Source of the DNA: Paragonimus westermani
Taxonomy: Eukaryota; Platyhelminthes; Trematoda; Plagiorchiida; Troglotrematidae
Length of the DNA stretch: 64,000 nucleotides
Direction of reading: 5' to 3'
NCBI GenBank assembly: GCA_008508345.1
Contig: QNGE01003037.1
Location: 1-64,000, forward strand
Shown: positions 37,201-48,134 of the stretch, one piece after another
Position numbering within the stretch: the stretch's first letter is position 1
Layout of the letters: every line of letters begins with the position of its first letter
The notes under the pieces: model-generated
Database searches by the model: none
Told to the model about the DNA's origin: nothing
What the model saw: only the letters and a program-made list of their open reading frames with translations
Made by a program: the position numbers and the translations under genes

Positions 37201-37814
37201 GCGTTGGGAGTTGAATGCTCAGCTTTTATACAGCCACAACAGACGGAATAATTAGTAAGATTATCGATTCAAATTTACGGTCAGCTCATATGGGAGAATG
37301 TCGGAACCAATGAGAAAAGCATGGTAAGTAAGTGATAACTCATATACCGTGTGTACAAATATCCGCATACATAGACTTGAACTTGGACCGTGTTGAGGAT
37401 GCGGGTGTGCATATTGGAAAGGTCAGAGTGAAGAGGATGTATTGAAGCGTCGAACCACCATGTAATCAGTGGGACTGTAACGGGGACCATCGCTGTAGTT
37501 GGGCACATGTCATATGGTTCTAGAAAGGCATTTAAAACCTTTGCTTAGATGACAATTAAAATGACTGACAAACAATATAGCCGAAAGGGAAGAACGCAAG
37601 CATTCACAAAAGGGAGAATAGGATGACACGAGGTTGACAACGATTTTAAACAAGAAATATAAAAAATGGCTTTTCTCAATTTGGCAAAAACATTGTCACT
37701 ATGACGAGACCCTGTCAACTTGTGATTGGATTTGGCACCTAAACATATAACAAATTGGGACCTAAGAAGAAACTTGTATTCTATTTGTATTTGGAGACAA
37801 AACTTTGCTGGTAG
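34271..37814. other. No supported gene
   Basis: Includes a plus frame of 172 codons at 35732-36250 overlapped by a minus frame at 35728-35982. Neither shows a domain. A GTGGGTTCGAATTC word on the minus strand at about 35952-35972 resembles a pol III box B, but no box A stands at the right distance. Confidence 0.45.
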
Positions 37815-38118
37815 GTAAGAAGGAGAAAAGAGACATCAGTAAGCTTGGACATACTGAACGAGAAGGAACGTGTATTGGGCCAACTAGACAATTCAGCAGG
37901 GTCATCGTGTAGGGCTATCGAAGTGGATATTTCTGATATGTTGCATTTCGAAGACGATATCAGTAGCATAATTAAGCGGGAGTGAATTGTTGGATGATAG
38001 GAGAATGATGAAAGAATTGTACCTCGGGGAAAATTGGGATTTGTGACTGGTGGGGCGAAGATTCTTGACAATTTATACGTGTAAACTAGGGAGCGATTAA
38101 AAATGTGTTTAACAGCCG
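37815..38118 (+). mobile_element. 5'-truncated Penelope-like element, 3' end only
   Basis: Matches 53120-53428 of the Penelope-like copy over its length: the end of the endonuclease region (ACTGAACGAGAAG.., CCAACTAGACAATTC..) and the 3' non-coding part (TAATTAAGCGGGAGTGAATT, GTAAACTAGGGAGCG). Similarity begins abruptly at about 37815, the 5' truncation expected of incomplete reverse transcription. The frame is broken. Confidence 0.75.
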
Positions 38119-41100
38119 TATAAGAGGTAGCTGAATTCTACACTGTTTGAGAAGACAAGACAGGATCTTTCTCTTGATGCAGTTGAAAACGTTGTCACAA
38201 TCAAGGTAACAGACACGAGATGCCTTACACTTACTATGCAGGGTTGACCAAATTTAGTGGATAAGACCTGGATTGAAGATACGCAACATTAGGCATTCAT
38301 GGAGCAACGCCTCGAAAACGTTTAGTAGCGCCACCGAGATGCATACAGCTGGTTAAATTTTGGGTATGTCTCTCGTTTTATTGGCTTTATGCTAGGATTT
38401 TCGTAACAACCACCAATTTTCCTCTGTTCAAATCACATTGTGAATATGTTTGCAAATGTTCAGTCATTATTTCAGCACTCCCTTTGACTGTAACTGAGGA
38501 CTATCCATCTGACCCTCTTTCTCTGCCTACTTTGAATTGCGACACTTCTTTATGTACAATCGTGTGTTCAATTGGGAACCAGCTGCAAGATCGATTCATA
38601 TGGGAAAAATAATAGGGCGCTTTCAATGAACTCTCAGAGAATTAATGTTCAGCTTCTCGAAAATACGAAAGAATTTTTGTATGAGGCAGCTGACCCCACT
38701 AGGTTGCCTCATTCTCTTCCAGATTTCGCAGTGGCTTTTTTACTAGGCAATGTCTAGGTTTTCACCACTATTAAATGACGTAATTCACTTTTCATTGCTG
38801 GTAGAAACCAGTTCAGGCGCTCTCATCATCATATAACAGTGGCCCATTCAACTACAGACCCCTTCTCAAAAAATTGCCTTATCTACCTGGAAAAGCGGGT
38901 TTTCAATTCTCTGTACTCTGACGTTCCATAATAGTGAAAAGCATAAATTACAATGACTGAAAGTGAAAGTCTAATCACAAGAGCTTCAATTCGAGACAAG
39001 AAACTGGAAAGTTCCACAATGTTACTTAAAATGACATTTAGTGGGTTCTAGGGAAACGGGTTCAGGATAAGCCAGAATGCTAGTCAGGTAACTGACTATT
39101 AAGAAAATGTTGCATGTTACCACGAATGAACCTATACGTGGATTTTGTCAACGGATTGAATAACAAGTAGCATGAGTCTGATGGTAAAGCATAGCCGAGG
39201 ATTTTTTTCAGCATACTTCTTACCTGGTTTCAACCGAGATTCTACATTAATGAAAACAACAAACCTGTTGACACGTATGCGCACAATGTCATTTCATGGG
39301 ACTAGAAATTTTACGAACTTGCTTACACGTTTGCAACTTTTCACCGAAAGACTGTGTAAAACGGCTGACAAACGATGAAACCAATGAGGAAATATGCAGA
39401 CGTTAATAAGTCTAGGAGTGAAACGTTAGGGGTCAGAATATGCTTCCAGGCACACTACATACGAAGTGGGTTGTGTTTCTGATGAAATCATCGATGGTTT
39501 GCAATAGCAAGTACATGTTTAAATATAAAACAACTCCGATATGTTTGAATGGCAATTACTTGTGAATGGGTACACCCTAAATATCTAACTCCGTCTATTG
39601 CTCCATGAGTTCCAAGTGAGAACGAGACGTCGGAATATTTTTGAGTCTTAGTGGTTTGGGCATCAGAAATCGACCACTTGCTCAGGGTGGATTGACCGCG
39701 TTGCAATACTACTGAGTTAGAAGTGTTGGGGATAAGTGCGTATTAAACAACACTACCAACGCACTTGAATGACACAGTTCTGTTTGATTGCATTTAAGTT
39801 GGGCATAGAAAACATGTCAAGAAAACTCCTTTAGGCACACCAAAGTTCTTTTTACATTGAAGGGTATACACTGTTGAATCACGTGTATGAACTGTATTAA
39901 TGGAGTAACCACTTGGTGAATTAACTAGACGCAAGTGGATACCGTAACCCTGTAACTGTTGACACCATGTGACCCGGTTTATACAGATGACCCTACTTCC
40001 ATTTTCCCATGTCGATTGTGTGGGATGGACAGGGCCTGTACTAACATAAGATAGTAAACTTAAACGTCGATAAGCGTGCTGATAGAACGACAACTAATCA
40101 TCTGGGTTATGATTCTAGTGGGTATAAGTTTATCCAGCAACTTCAGCCCTGCAGTGGTGTATGTCCTTGAGTTTTGTCCGAGGATTTTGTTAGGAACTGG
40201 AGCTACCTGTTTGGTCCCGGTACAGTCGGTAATCTTTTCAGATAGAAGACAGTGAGGTGAAAGAAGGAAACAGGGCACTTTTGAACAGAGGTAACAGAAG
40301 ATAATGCATCAGTGATTCTCTGTTTCCCCTTGTAAGAATTAATCTCGTCTTGTGAACAGCACTTTGGTAAGAAAACTGTTTCCAGCATATTTACAACCCC
40401 TACCCTGGTGTGGTGTAAAGCGGTTACGCATGTGTGTAGGTTAGGGCATTATTCTTTTTGATGTGAAAACAGGTTTATACGCGTCGGTTCCTTTCATTCC
40501 ACGTGGATCAATGGGTAGTCGTAATTCGGACTCCTCAGAGAACACTGGTCGGATAATTCTGCCATGTTTTGGTCTTCTCCGTCACAAGCCAAAACCATGA
40601 TAGCTCACACAACAGAACGATCCAGAGACTGTCTGTAACTGCCTGTTTGTGTGATCCTCGAATATCCTGGGCAAACGACTTCATTTTGACGTTTTTGTAT
40701 TTGCAAACTTTCCTCCCGGTTCGTCTAGCCATGATTTTCCCCCAGGTAACTTCAAGCAAATAAGCTTAGCCAACGTGATATGGAGTTGGATTCAATGTGG
40801 TGATCTACTCTGGATGTTCGTTGAGCACAAGAGTCCGCAGTACGATGTGTTAATATACCATTCATGTACATGTGCTGAGCTGCAAATCATCATTGCAAAC
40901 CAATAGTCTCCTTCTCGTCGTTAGCATTCACTGGACAGTTTAATACTGTAGCATTCACGTTGCAATCAGGTTGAAACGGCTAACCACTGTATTTAGCAAT
41001 ACTGTTCAATTGGGTGCTAATACTCTCAGCTGAATTTTGTCAAAACTTGATGTGGATTTTACTCTGTTCATCTGCATGTGTTGTTCATGTGCGTAAACCT

Positions 41101-42785
41101 ACTCCGTTTAGCTGCAAAAACGAATTCACCCGTCTGTCTATTTGGACAATCAAACAGCTGATTTGACGTGCCACTCGTGTTTGCCAAACCGTCCGATTTA
41201 CGCGAACGTGACTCTTCAAACTGTGCATATACGGATCTCCAATTTGTAACTATTCACACTTGGGCCACAATGGTCACGTGGAGTTCTGTGCGTTTGTGTG
41301 TGTGACCTGTGCGCGCATCATTAGACGAGTCATTCGGACAAGATAAACAATTCATTGTTTGCATTTATCTCTACCACTTGAAAAGACGGGTGACTGTTGT
41401 CAGTACTTAGCTGAAGGGGTTCACGAAAAGAGCAAATGAAGCGATCTACACACAAATCTCGAGCGGTTTAGAGATGAGTACTCAAGTTTGTGAGACAACC
41501 CAGTGAAGGTCATCTTGTTGAACGGCACCATCCTTGTCTTCTGGACCAACTGTGCAGATTATTTCTTACTTATCTGCCTTGATCTGACAAGTCTATGTCA
41601 GAGTAAACATTAAACAATTAACCCTTTATCTTGGATATACACTGGATTAAAGTCTCAACACATGTACCTTACCGGCATGACCATTTTAAGTTTAGGCTAC
41701 CCTCAGACTTGTGTGGCAGGTGTGTGGTACCAGTCTGGAATCGGTATCGTCGTATCGATCGACTGGTCCGTCGATTAATCTATCGTGTATTGGTCTTGAC
41801 ATGATAAATGAAGCGGACTTGTCAGGTTTTTTCGACGACCGGTTTCTAGGTGGTTAACAGTGGTCTTCTGGTCATACACGGTTACGGTCGTTGTCTGTCG
41901 ACTCCAGTGACTACTGGCAATCACAGTTCGTTTAACTCCATTCGACCAGGCCTGAGATCAGTTGACTGCCATTTTAGCGGAAACAGTACGCCGTAACTGT
42001 GCTTCATAAAGCCACAGGGTCGACTGTAAAAATTCAGACGACCTTTGACAATATTATCGACTAAAGCAGAGCTCTTGTATTTCTGGATGACGCATATAGC
42101 TGACCAGTTATTCATAGCAAAAACATACACTATTGCTGATGTGAACAAAGTAGTTGTCATTCACTGATAGCAAGTACCTTCCTGCAATAAAGAAGCTCGT
42201 ATGTCACCGTTATCCAAAGGTTAATCATGGTTTCGATGACACCATGAATAAACTGGTGTACACGGGTTGATAAACAAGACGGTTTATAATCGGACAGATC
42301 TGATATCCAGTCAACAGAATTAGGTATCAATTCTCTAAATAGTGGCGTGTGAGTGGGTGACAGTGTGTGTTTTCTCAAACAGAAGTTAGGTATTTTCTTT
42401 TGAGAGTCCCACAGAAGTCTTCCGTTGAAAATCGCACCATTAGGTAATTAGGGTTATAACAGGATGTTCTCAGTTCGAGAAACCGTACACGAACTTCCTA
42501 ACTCATTACTGTGGGATAGCCGCAATACGATTCATCAGAGGCATACGAAGTTGTTTGCATTAGATGTGGTTGGTGATTGTTCTAATTTGGCTTCTCTGAA
42601 TGAGGGGATCTTTAACGAATGAAACTGACAAAAGCTGCCAAGATTGTCGTTTTTTACACTGTCCATTACTAACATTACTTGTCGTCATCGGGCACTATCT
42701 GAATTTCGACATTCTGAGTCCACCGTTCCTTCAAAGCCATCCCTCCTACCGCAATTACATTCCAGTTAGTGGGCTTAACTGTCAT
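38119..42785. other. No supported gene
   Basis: Several short frames, none with a recognisable domain. The minus-strand frames at 39488-40388 were inspected for gypsy protease or RT motifs and none held up. 41150-41340 is locally richer in CpG and TG words, with no further support. Confidence 0.45.
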
Positions 42786-43395
42786 TCCTTGTACTTAGCT
42801 TGTAACTGATGCCCCCGTATCTACTACCGCAATCTTTTGTTCAGTCTCGATCAGCACTTTTGCTCGTGGGACGCCTGCATGATAATTCGGTACTACAGGA
42901 AAACAATAAGAAAAACTTTTGTTGGGCCAATGGCCATTAAAATTACAAAGTACTGGTTGAAATGTTGTGGTTAATGTACCCATCTAACGTGTGATATTGT
43001 TGTTGCCGGACTCGTCTTCAGATTTTTCACTGCTCTTGTCAGTTGTTCGATCTTCTTCTCGAGCTCACCGAATTTTAACCGTCTCTTTTTTTCGTCTGTA
43101 CGGATAGGGGCTCTGCAGTTCCGACTAGCATTTTAATTATCTGTGACTCCACAAACTCTGTCATCTAAACCTTCTCCCGCAATTCCGGCAGCAAGTTCTG
43201 AATAAATCACTCCTTCATCATCCTATTCTTCACTTTCTCGGTCGCTTCTGGCAGACCCAAAATCAACTGTCATAATAAGTGTTGATGGTAAACCAGGATG
43301 TCTTTAGCATCCAGAAACCCGATGCTATGGAAACGGTCCACTGTCCGCTGTCGGTTTTGTCCCCTCTTAAACTCCTGAATCAGTGGTGCCGCGTT
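42786..43395 (-). mobile_element. LTR-element gag C-terminus and protease relic
   Basis: On the minus strand in order: a degenerate gag-like stretch (EFKRGQNRQRTVDRF, then FIQNLLPELREKV and TEFVESQIIKMLVG) with stops, a Lys/Arg/Glu-rich coiled segment, a decayed zinc knuckle (CNFNGHW..NK, second and last Cys lost), and the retropepsin entry KIAVVDTGAS with DTG at about 42812-42821. The 189-bp frame 42795-42983 holds the last two. The order gag-NC-PR is that of LTR retrotransposons. No protease C-terminus or RT was found further on. Confidence 0.7.
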
Positions 43396-43404
43396 GTGTT
43401 CAGG

Positions 43405-43521
43405 GCGTGGCATCGAAGTAACAAGTCGTTCAATGAAGCACGATCTTCATTGTCCACCGCGCCCGTTCCCACGTTCCTTCGCGTTTACGAACCGGAATTC
43501 TGGTCCACAATGCAGCGGTGG
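43405..43521 (-). mobile_element. Diverged short LTR, copy B
   Basis: Aligns with the LTR of copies A and C over TTCGTAAACGCGA.., GGACAATGAAGATCGTGCTT and CATTGAACG. It follows the conserved terminal ORF, as in copy A. The termini are less clear than in A and C because of divergence, so the limits are approximate. Confidence 0.6.
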
Positions 43522-43524
43522 TTT

Positions 43525-43806
43525 TCACGTGAACGTCATGTGCACTTTTGCTTGGTTTGTATGTGTGACTGACACTTTCTGTCGTGGGATTTTGGCCTGC
43601 CATTTCACGCCTGTTGGTTCGATTTCGTTGAGTGATGCCTCCTCCGCCCGCCCGTGTTGTCTACAATCCACCTGTTGTGGGCTTCGACCATATCTCGTTA
43701 CCGTGTCGAGATATTTCACTGACTGTTGGAATAATCTTGCCTCTGATTTGGTCATCGGTGACAATCGTTTGTACGGCCATCTCTTTATTTTCCTGCTCCG
43801 TAGCAT
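43525..43806 (-). pseudogene. Terminal ORF of the short-LTR element, copy B
   Basis: A minus-strand open frame of 93 codons. From EARLFQQ to WQAKIP it aligns gaplessly with the second 174-bp unit of copy A (EAWFFQH..LDT..YG.....VD..QH....E..LNEI..T...WQA). Conservation of frame between two clearly diverged copies indicates that the stretch is or was coding. It ends directly before the LTR, so it would be the C-terminal part of the element's last ORF. No known domain was recognised. The overlapping 180-codon plus frame (43394-43936) is taken as its shadow. Confidence 0.6.
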
Positions 43807-44198
43807 CTATTCACGAGTTCATGTAAGCTGGAGCATTCCAGTCAATCTGACTTGGTTCACTGCATTCGGATTGTTCTGCGCTGATTCAGCCCGCCGTGGA
43901 TTCCTGAAATTAAGACCATTACTTCATTATACCTAACCAAACATTCACCAACCATTTATACTCTCGTTTGAATTGTTCGAATAGACTTAGCTTTGAGTGA
44001 AAGCTATTTATCTGACTGGCTAACTCGGTCAAAGGCATTCCGTAAGTCACCATTGAAGTAGATGATTGTTTGAGTCCAGATTGTATATAAAGCTTGTTTA
44101 ATTTAATGTTCAGCTAGGCCGTTCTTTTCAATGAAGTTCAAGGCTTCTGATGGTTGGGAACAGTGGTGGTGTTGTTTGTAGCTCGGGTTGATGGTTTT

Positions 44199-44314
44199 GG
44201 TATTGATATGTTCGTAGCGTATACGCTGAAACACCTACTCACCGATGATGTCACCTCGCCTGGTGATGAAACGTTTGCAACCTAAATGCCAAGCTCGGCG
44301 AACATATCAATACC
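44199..44314. ncRNA. 16-bp inverted repeat enclosing a hammerhead-like motif
   Basis: GGTATTGATATGTTCG (44199-44214) and its exact reverse complement (44299-44314) enclose 84 nt. Inside, on the plus strand, CGATGA is followed by a helix GTCACC/GGTGAT with a TCGCCT loop and then GAAAC, the arrangement of the hammerhead ribozyme core around stem II. The position before GATGA is C where active hammerheads have U, and helix III is not obvious, so activity is doubtful. A second small palindrome, AGCGTATACGCT, lies at about 44216-44227. Hammerhead motifs are known in the terminal repeats of Penelope-like elements, two of which are in this window. The link is inference. Confidence 0.45.
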
Positions 44315-45108
44315 AGAAGTTCAAGGCTAGATACTACTGCTAAGGTGAATGACGTTGCTTCATGTAGTAAGCTATGTCATCACTCTGGTGTGCAATGTTG
44401 TTCCACTCATCACCGCGCTCACCCAAACATACTGATAAACCAAATTTATGATTTAGACCGCTGTCAACGATTACAGATCACACTCGTCCAAAGCAAGTGG
44501 CATCCCGGAACATCCCACGCATAGCTGGTTGTCCCAATGATTTGCTTCTGATATAACTCAATCATCTGGACTATCCATCTTGAACTAATTGTTAACCCGG
44601 TCTTTCATCTTGTGTATGATAACAATGCATTTGTTTGCGTAAAACGGATGGGGTGAAGATCGTTAAACCTCCGTTCTCCCTACTAGCCTAGCTGAACTAA
44701 ATACCATTGTGTGGCTTTGTCTAGCTGTATAATGAACTGCATTGGGGCACACATTTCAGTTGCACTCGCATGAGAGGTTGAGGGTGATATACAGGCAATA
44801 CCCCCGTTGAATGCTGTGCAATCTGTTTATTCTGACTTATCACGAATATCAGCATACATCTAGTCATGACCAGGAACAAAAGCTTATTCTCAGTCGTCAC
44901 TGACACACAACGGAATCAGGTGAACACAAAGAACAATTCATTTCCTGTTTATCCCTTTCAGAGGTCGTTCTAAAGCCCGCCACACTAACCAATCCGAATT
45001 AAATTTATCAACAAGATTGAACAGAGGTCACATAGTTTCAACGATCAGGTGCATACGTGACGGTTACTCAAAGAACAAACGCATTAACGAGCCAACCAGA
45101 GGCCAAAT
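44315..45108. other. No gene or recognisable repeat
   Basis: Short chance frames only. Confidence 0.5.
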
Positions 45109-45577
45109 GGGCTGGCTGGGAAGTCTATTTGAATGCGTACGCTACGATCGAATTTGAGTGATGGTCAACTTGAAAATAAACCAATTCCCTGACTACTCAT
45201 CAGTAATTTAAAATATCACCTTGCAGGTTTAACGAGATCAGTGATCTCGACCTGTCTCGGAAGTCCTAATATCGGGGTTATCGATTGGAGTTAACAGGAC
45301 AATTACTGTGTCTCCTCTGGAGACGATCGGGCAACCTGATCATTCTTCACAAGCGAGAGTGTTTGGACGTTCATATTTGATAATTCGGTCAAGATGGTTG
45401 CCTCATGTTTGGAATGGTCGGAGTTCAAATCCCGTACGTGACAGGGACATGCAATACTGCTGAGCTCTACTGAGAGCGAAACTGGAGTCTAGTGCTTGTT
45501 TTCGAAAGAGACTGGCTGGAAAGTCTATCTAAATGCGAAGGCTGAGATCGATTGTGAGTGATGGTCAACTTGAAAAC
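45109..45577 (+). repeat. SINE-B, S-L-S head-to-tail copy
   Basis: The end of an S module (45109-45178) is followed by the linker with GACTACTCATCAGTAAT, a complete L module (about 45190-45390) and another S module (to 45577). About 40 bp that hold box A are deleted at the L/S join (..ATTCGGTC|AAGATGG..). Box B (GGAGTTCAAATCC) is kept. The head-to-tail order shows that the S tail and the L start are adjacent in at least some source copies. Confidence 0.85.
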
Positions 45578-46158
45578 CAAACATTTGTTTGGGCAGCGTT
45601 AAGCATTGTCCACTAAGACTGTATTCATCCGGAAGCTAAGCTGGGTTTTTATTGTAAGATCATTTGAGCACTTTGTCATTCATGACTGTCATATGCTTAC
45701 GTAACTAGAACGACGGAAATGGGAAGGAATCTGATAGGAAAATACTATGATCAGTTGTTTCACGAATGTCTTGAAAGTGATCTTGTATGGAATGACTTAA
45801 ATTCTTTTTCAGTGGGTATTACAAAACCTTATCCTATGATTGTATCATTGGAAAGTTGAGTGAGAAAAGAAAAACAACCAGTGTCACTGGAGTAACAAGA
45901 TTTTCGACGGATAGTGAAAGGTATGGCAACTAGTGAACTGGATAAGTAGCAATCGCTTAAACTTGACCAACTCCACGAGACTTCCTCAAATTTTGATGAA
46001 GACTTTTCGAAGCGGCTTTAGAAAAACGTTAGATGAATGATACATATTGTAATCTGGTCGACACGGTCAAGATAGGCTAGTCGATCTTCACCACGTTAAC
46101 CGACGTCGTCTGAGATGCTGTGTAAAGAGGCAAATACGCACATTATGTGGCGGATTGT
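45578..46158. other. No gene seen
   Basis: Featureless AT-rich sequence up to the sharp change to GC-rich sequence at about 46145. Confidence 0.5.
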
Positions 46159-46332
46159 CAGGCCGGAGGTGCGAGTTTTCGAACACTCGGCCGAATGCCT
46201 CAACGCGGGTGGGAGATACGTTCAAAAGCCTGCTGCGATCGGATCAAGAACAACGTGCGCGACCGGATGAGTCATCGCTCGACTGGATCGGACCGACGGG
46301 CGAGGCAGGGCAGGCGAAATACGACAGACGGC
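46159..46332 (+). repeat. 174-bp coding tandem repeat, unit 1 (copy A)
   Basis: Starts at CAGGCCGGAGG. One frame reads FSNTRPNASTRVGD.., then PDESSLDWIGPTGEAGQAK, which aligns with EEASLNEIEPTGVKWQAK of copy B and with PDEPLRNEIGQTDEEWQAE of unit 2. Units 1 and 2 are thus diverged tandem copies of the same protein segment, now in different frames relative to each other. The sequence is GC- and CpG-rich. Confidence 0.65.
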
Positions 46333-46559
46333 CAGATCGGAGGCGTGGTTTTTCCAACATTTAGAGGAACATCTCGACACGATGTTGGAATACGGTCAAG
46401 GCCAACACTGGGTGGATGGCGGACAGCACGAGCAGCCGGACGAGCCATTGCGCAACGAAATCGGACAAACAGACGAGGAATGGCAAGCGGAAAACCCTCC
46501 GATAGAAGGCACCGGTCACACACGTAAACCGGTTAGTAGTGCACACGCCGTGTGAACGG
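46333..46559 (+). pseudogene. Terminal ORF of short-LTR element, unit 2 to stop (copy A)
   Basis: Starts at CAGATCGGAGG, 174 bp after unit 1. The frame EAWFFQHLEEHLDTMLEYG..., rich in Glu, Asp and Gln, runs to a stop at about 46553, a few bases before the polypurine tract, and aligns with copy B residue for residue. In LTR elements the last ORF (pol, or a third ORF) ends just before the polypurine tract, so this is likely the C-terminal tail of that ORF. No domain was recognised. Frames of 126 and 83 codons on the two strands overlap it and are considered secondary. Confidence 0.6.
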
Positions 46560-46570
46560 AAACCGGGGGG

Positions 46571-46675
46571 TGTCGTGGGTTGGAATTATGACTCATAAAC
46601 GAGAGAGCGCGCGTTGCATGTGACTGGCGATTTGGACAATGAAGATTGTGCTTTATTGGACGCCTTCTCGCTACA
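46571..46675 (+). mobile_element. 105-bp LTR with upstream polypurine tract (copy A)
   Basis: GGAAACCGGGGGG at 46558-46570 is followed directly by TGTCGTGGG.. and the repeat ends CGCTACA at 46675. The match with copy C stops exactly at that CA, and the start is TG, so TG..CA limits plus a polypurine tract fit an LTR. It is unusually short for a Ty3/gypsy LTR. GACAATGAAGATTGTGCTTT holds a decayed form of the AATAAA seen in copy C. Confidence 0.7.
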
Positions 46676-47843
46676 ATTATACCCTAAAACCCTTATGTAA
46701 AACTTTTTTCACGTTGTATGCAGGTTATAAAGTTGAGTGATTTGTTTTCTTTGAACTTTCTCTCTTCTACGACAAAATCATGTCTTTTCCAACTGGAGTG
46801 TTATCACTGATAATTCCGCTGGCATTCACCTTTCTGTCGTGCACAAGCAGTTGTCATTTCATGTTACTGCTGTGCAATAGATTGTTCATCACTTCTCGGT
46901 TGTTCAGCTATTAATCTCCTAAACCGACCAGTTGTGCACCACAGTAGCCGGCATAAAAGGGACTATATGGAGGCGCACTAAAGTTAGCTCAAACATCTCA
47001 GATATGCACATGATTAATTATGGTGACGTTGTACTGGATACATAAAAACTACCAAATTACTAATAAACGTCAACTTCTATGTAATATCTAACCAAGGTAG
47101 TGTCTGAACGTATGGCTTTGAATTCACTCGAAGTAACTTGAAGCACTGTGTGGCGTTATTGGTTGCCTTTAAGTAGGTATGCCGTAAAATGACGTAGTCA
47201 CAGTACTAGCAAACAGGTTAGTTGTAGTAGCCTTCAGGTTCACATCTGATATTCTGGCTTCCCGAAACAGTCGTATGTTATGCAGTATACATGTATACCA
47301 CTTGTTAAAAACTTCCTCAGAAGACCCTTTCTATCCCGAATGCATCTTCATGTTCGTTCGGGACCACTACTTCCAGTAGATTTTTACAAACAACAACTAT
47401 AATTAGCGTTTGCATACAATCCAAACATAGGGTATGTCACTTCAGCACAACAGTTGTTTCATTACAGTACTATATAACTTAAGGTTTTTATTGAAACGAT
47501 AGTACTTGTGACTATCAATCTATACTGGTTGCAACGGCTTTCCGTTAGCAGAAGTGACAATCTCGAACAAATCCTTGTTGTCACTGAGTGAGTCGAGTCT
47601 TTTGACCGATTTCCTATCGTCTTTCATATCAAAACCGACAGATGTTTGCCGCATATGTTGTGGGTGCGCTGTAATCTAGCCAAAGTGTAACCTGTATTAT
47701 GTCTAGCCTCCGTTTTGTTCGCGGTGGGGTTTCGTTGTCTACAGGATGATCTGTAAACCAGGGGAGTTTAGTGTATGCATGCAGTTAGGTGATAGTTGAC
47801 TGGACGTGATACTGGCTGGTAGATATGAGTCAGTTATTCCCTT
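46676..47843. other. No gene or recognisable repeat
   Basis: Short chance frames only. The integrase relic that follows could extend into it, but no motif was seen. Confidence 0.5.
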
Positions 47844-48134
47844 CTATGTAGTTGGGCCCTTTTGCGGCCTGGAACCGTTGTCCACTATCTGTGGTAATAG
47901 ACACTGGCGTGTTCCGTGTCCGCATGGACACACTGCTTGGCTGAGGGTTGTCCCATATGACCGCGACGCTGTAGGTAGGAATGAACGACACAAAGGGTAT
48001 TTAGACATGTATTCGGGGTCAACGACCGGATAACTCGTGCTAGGGGGAAGGTCAAGTTCGTCGCCTATCTTCGGCCCTTCAGCTAAAACGTTTGGGAGCA
48101 TGTCACAAGTCATGTGCTGTGTCATTCCGTTCAA
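47844..48134 (-). pseudogene. LTR-retrotransposon integrase core fragment
   Basis: The minus-strand frame reads LDLPPSTSYPVVDPEYMSKY, similar to the G.LPPS...Y.L...D.F.+Y+P block with the first catalytic Asp. After a frameshift the plus-one frame reads NTPVSITTDSGQRFQAAKG, which matches the integrase core G.P..ITTD.G.QF (second catalytic Asp, at about 47873-47896). The third catalytic residue (Glu, normally 35 residues further) is not seen. The product is inactive. A gypsy-type pol is the natural source, and it could belong to the same family as the gag/protease relic at 42.8-43.4 kb, though nothing proves that. Confidence 0.65.

Noticed and set aside
39488..40388. Possible LINE or gypsy ORF on the minus strand (GVRYLGC word)
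   Set aside because: One short word resembling the LINE YLG motif, with no neighbouring RT motifs in order.
43394..43936. 180-codon plus-strand ORF
   Set aside because: It lies antisense to the LTR and terminal ORF, whose minus-strand frame is the one conserved in the 46 kb copy.
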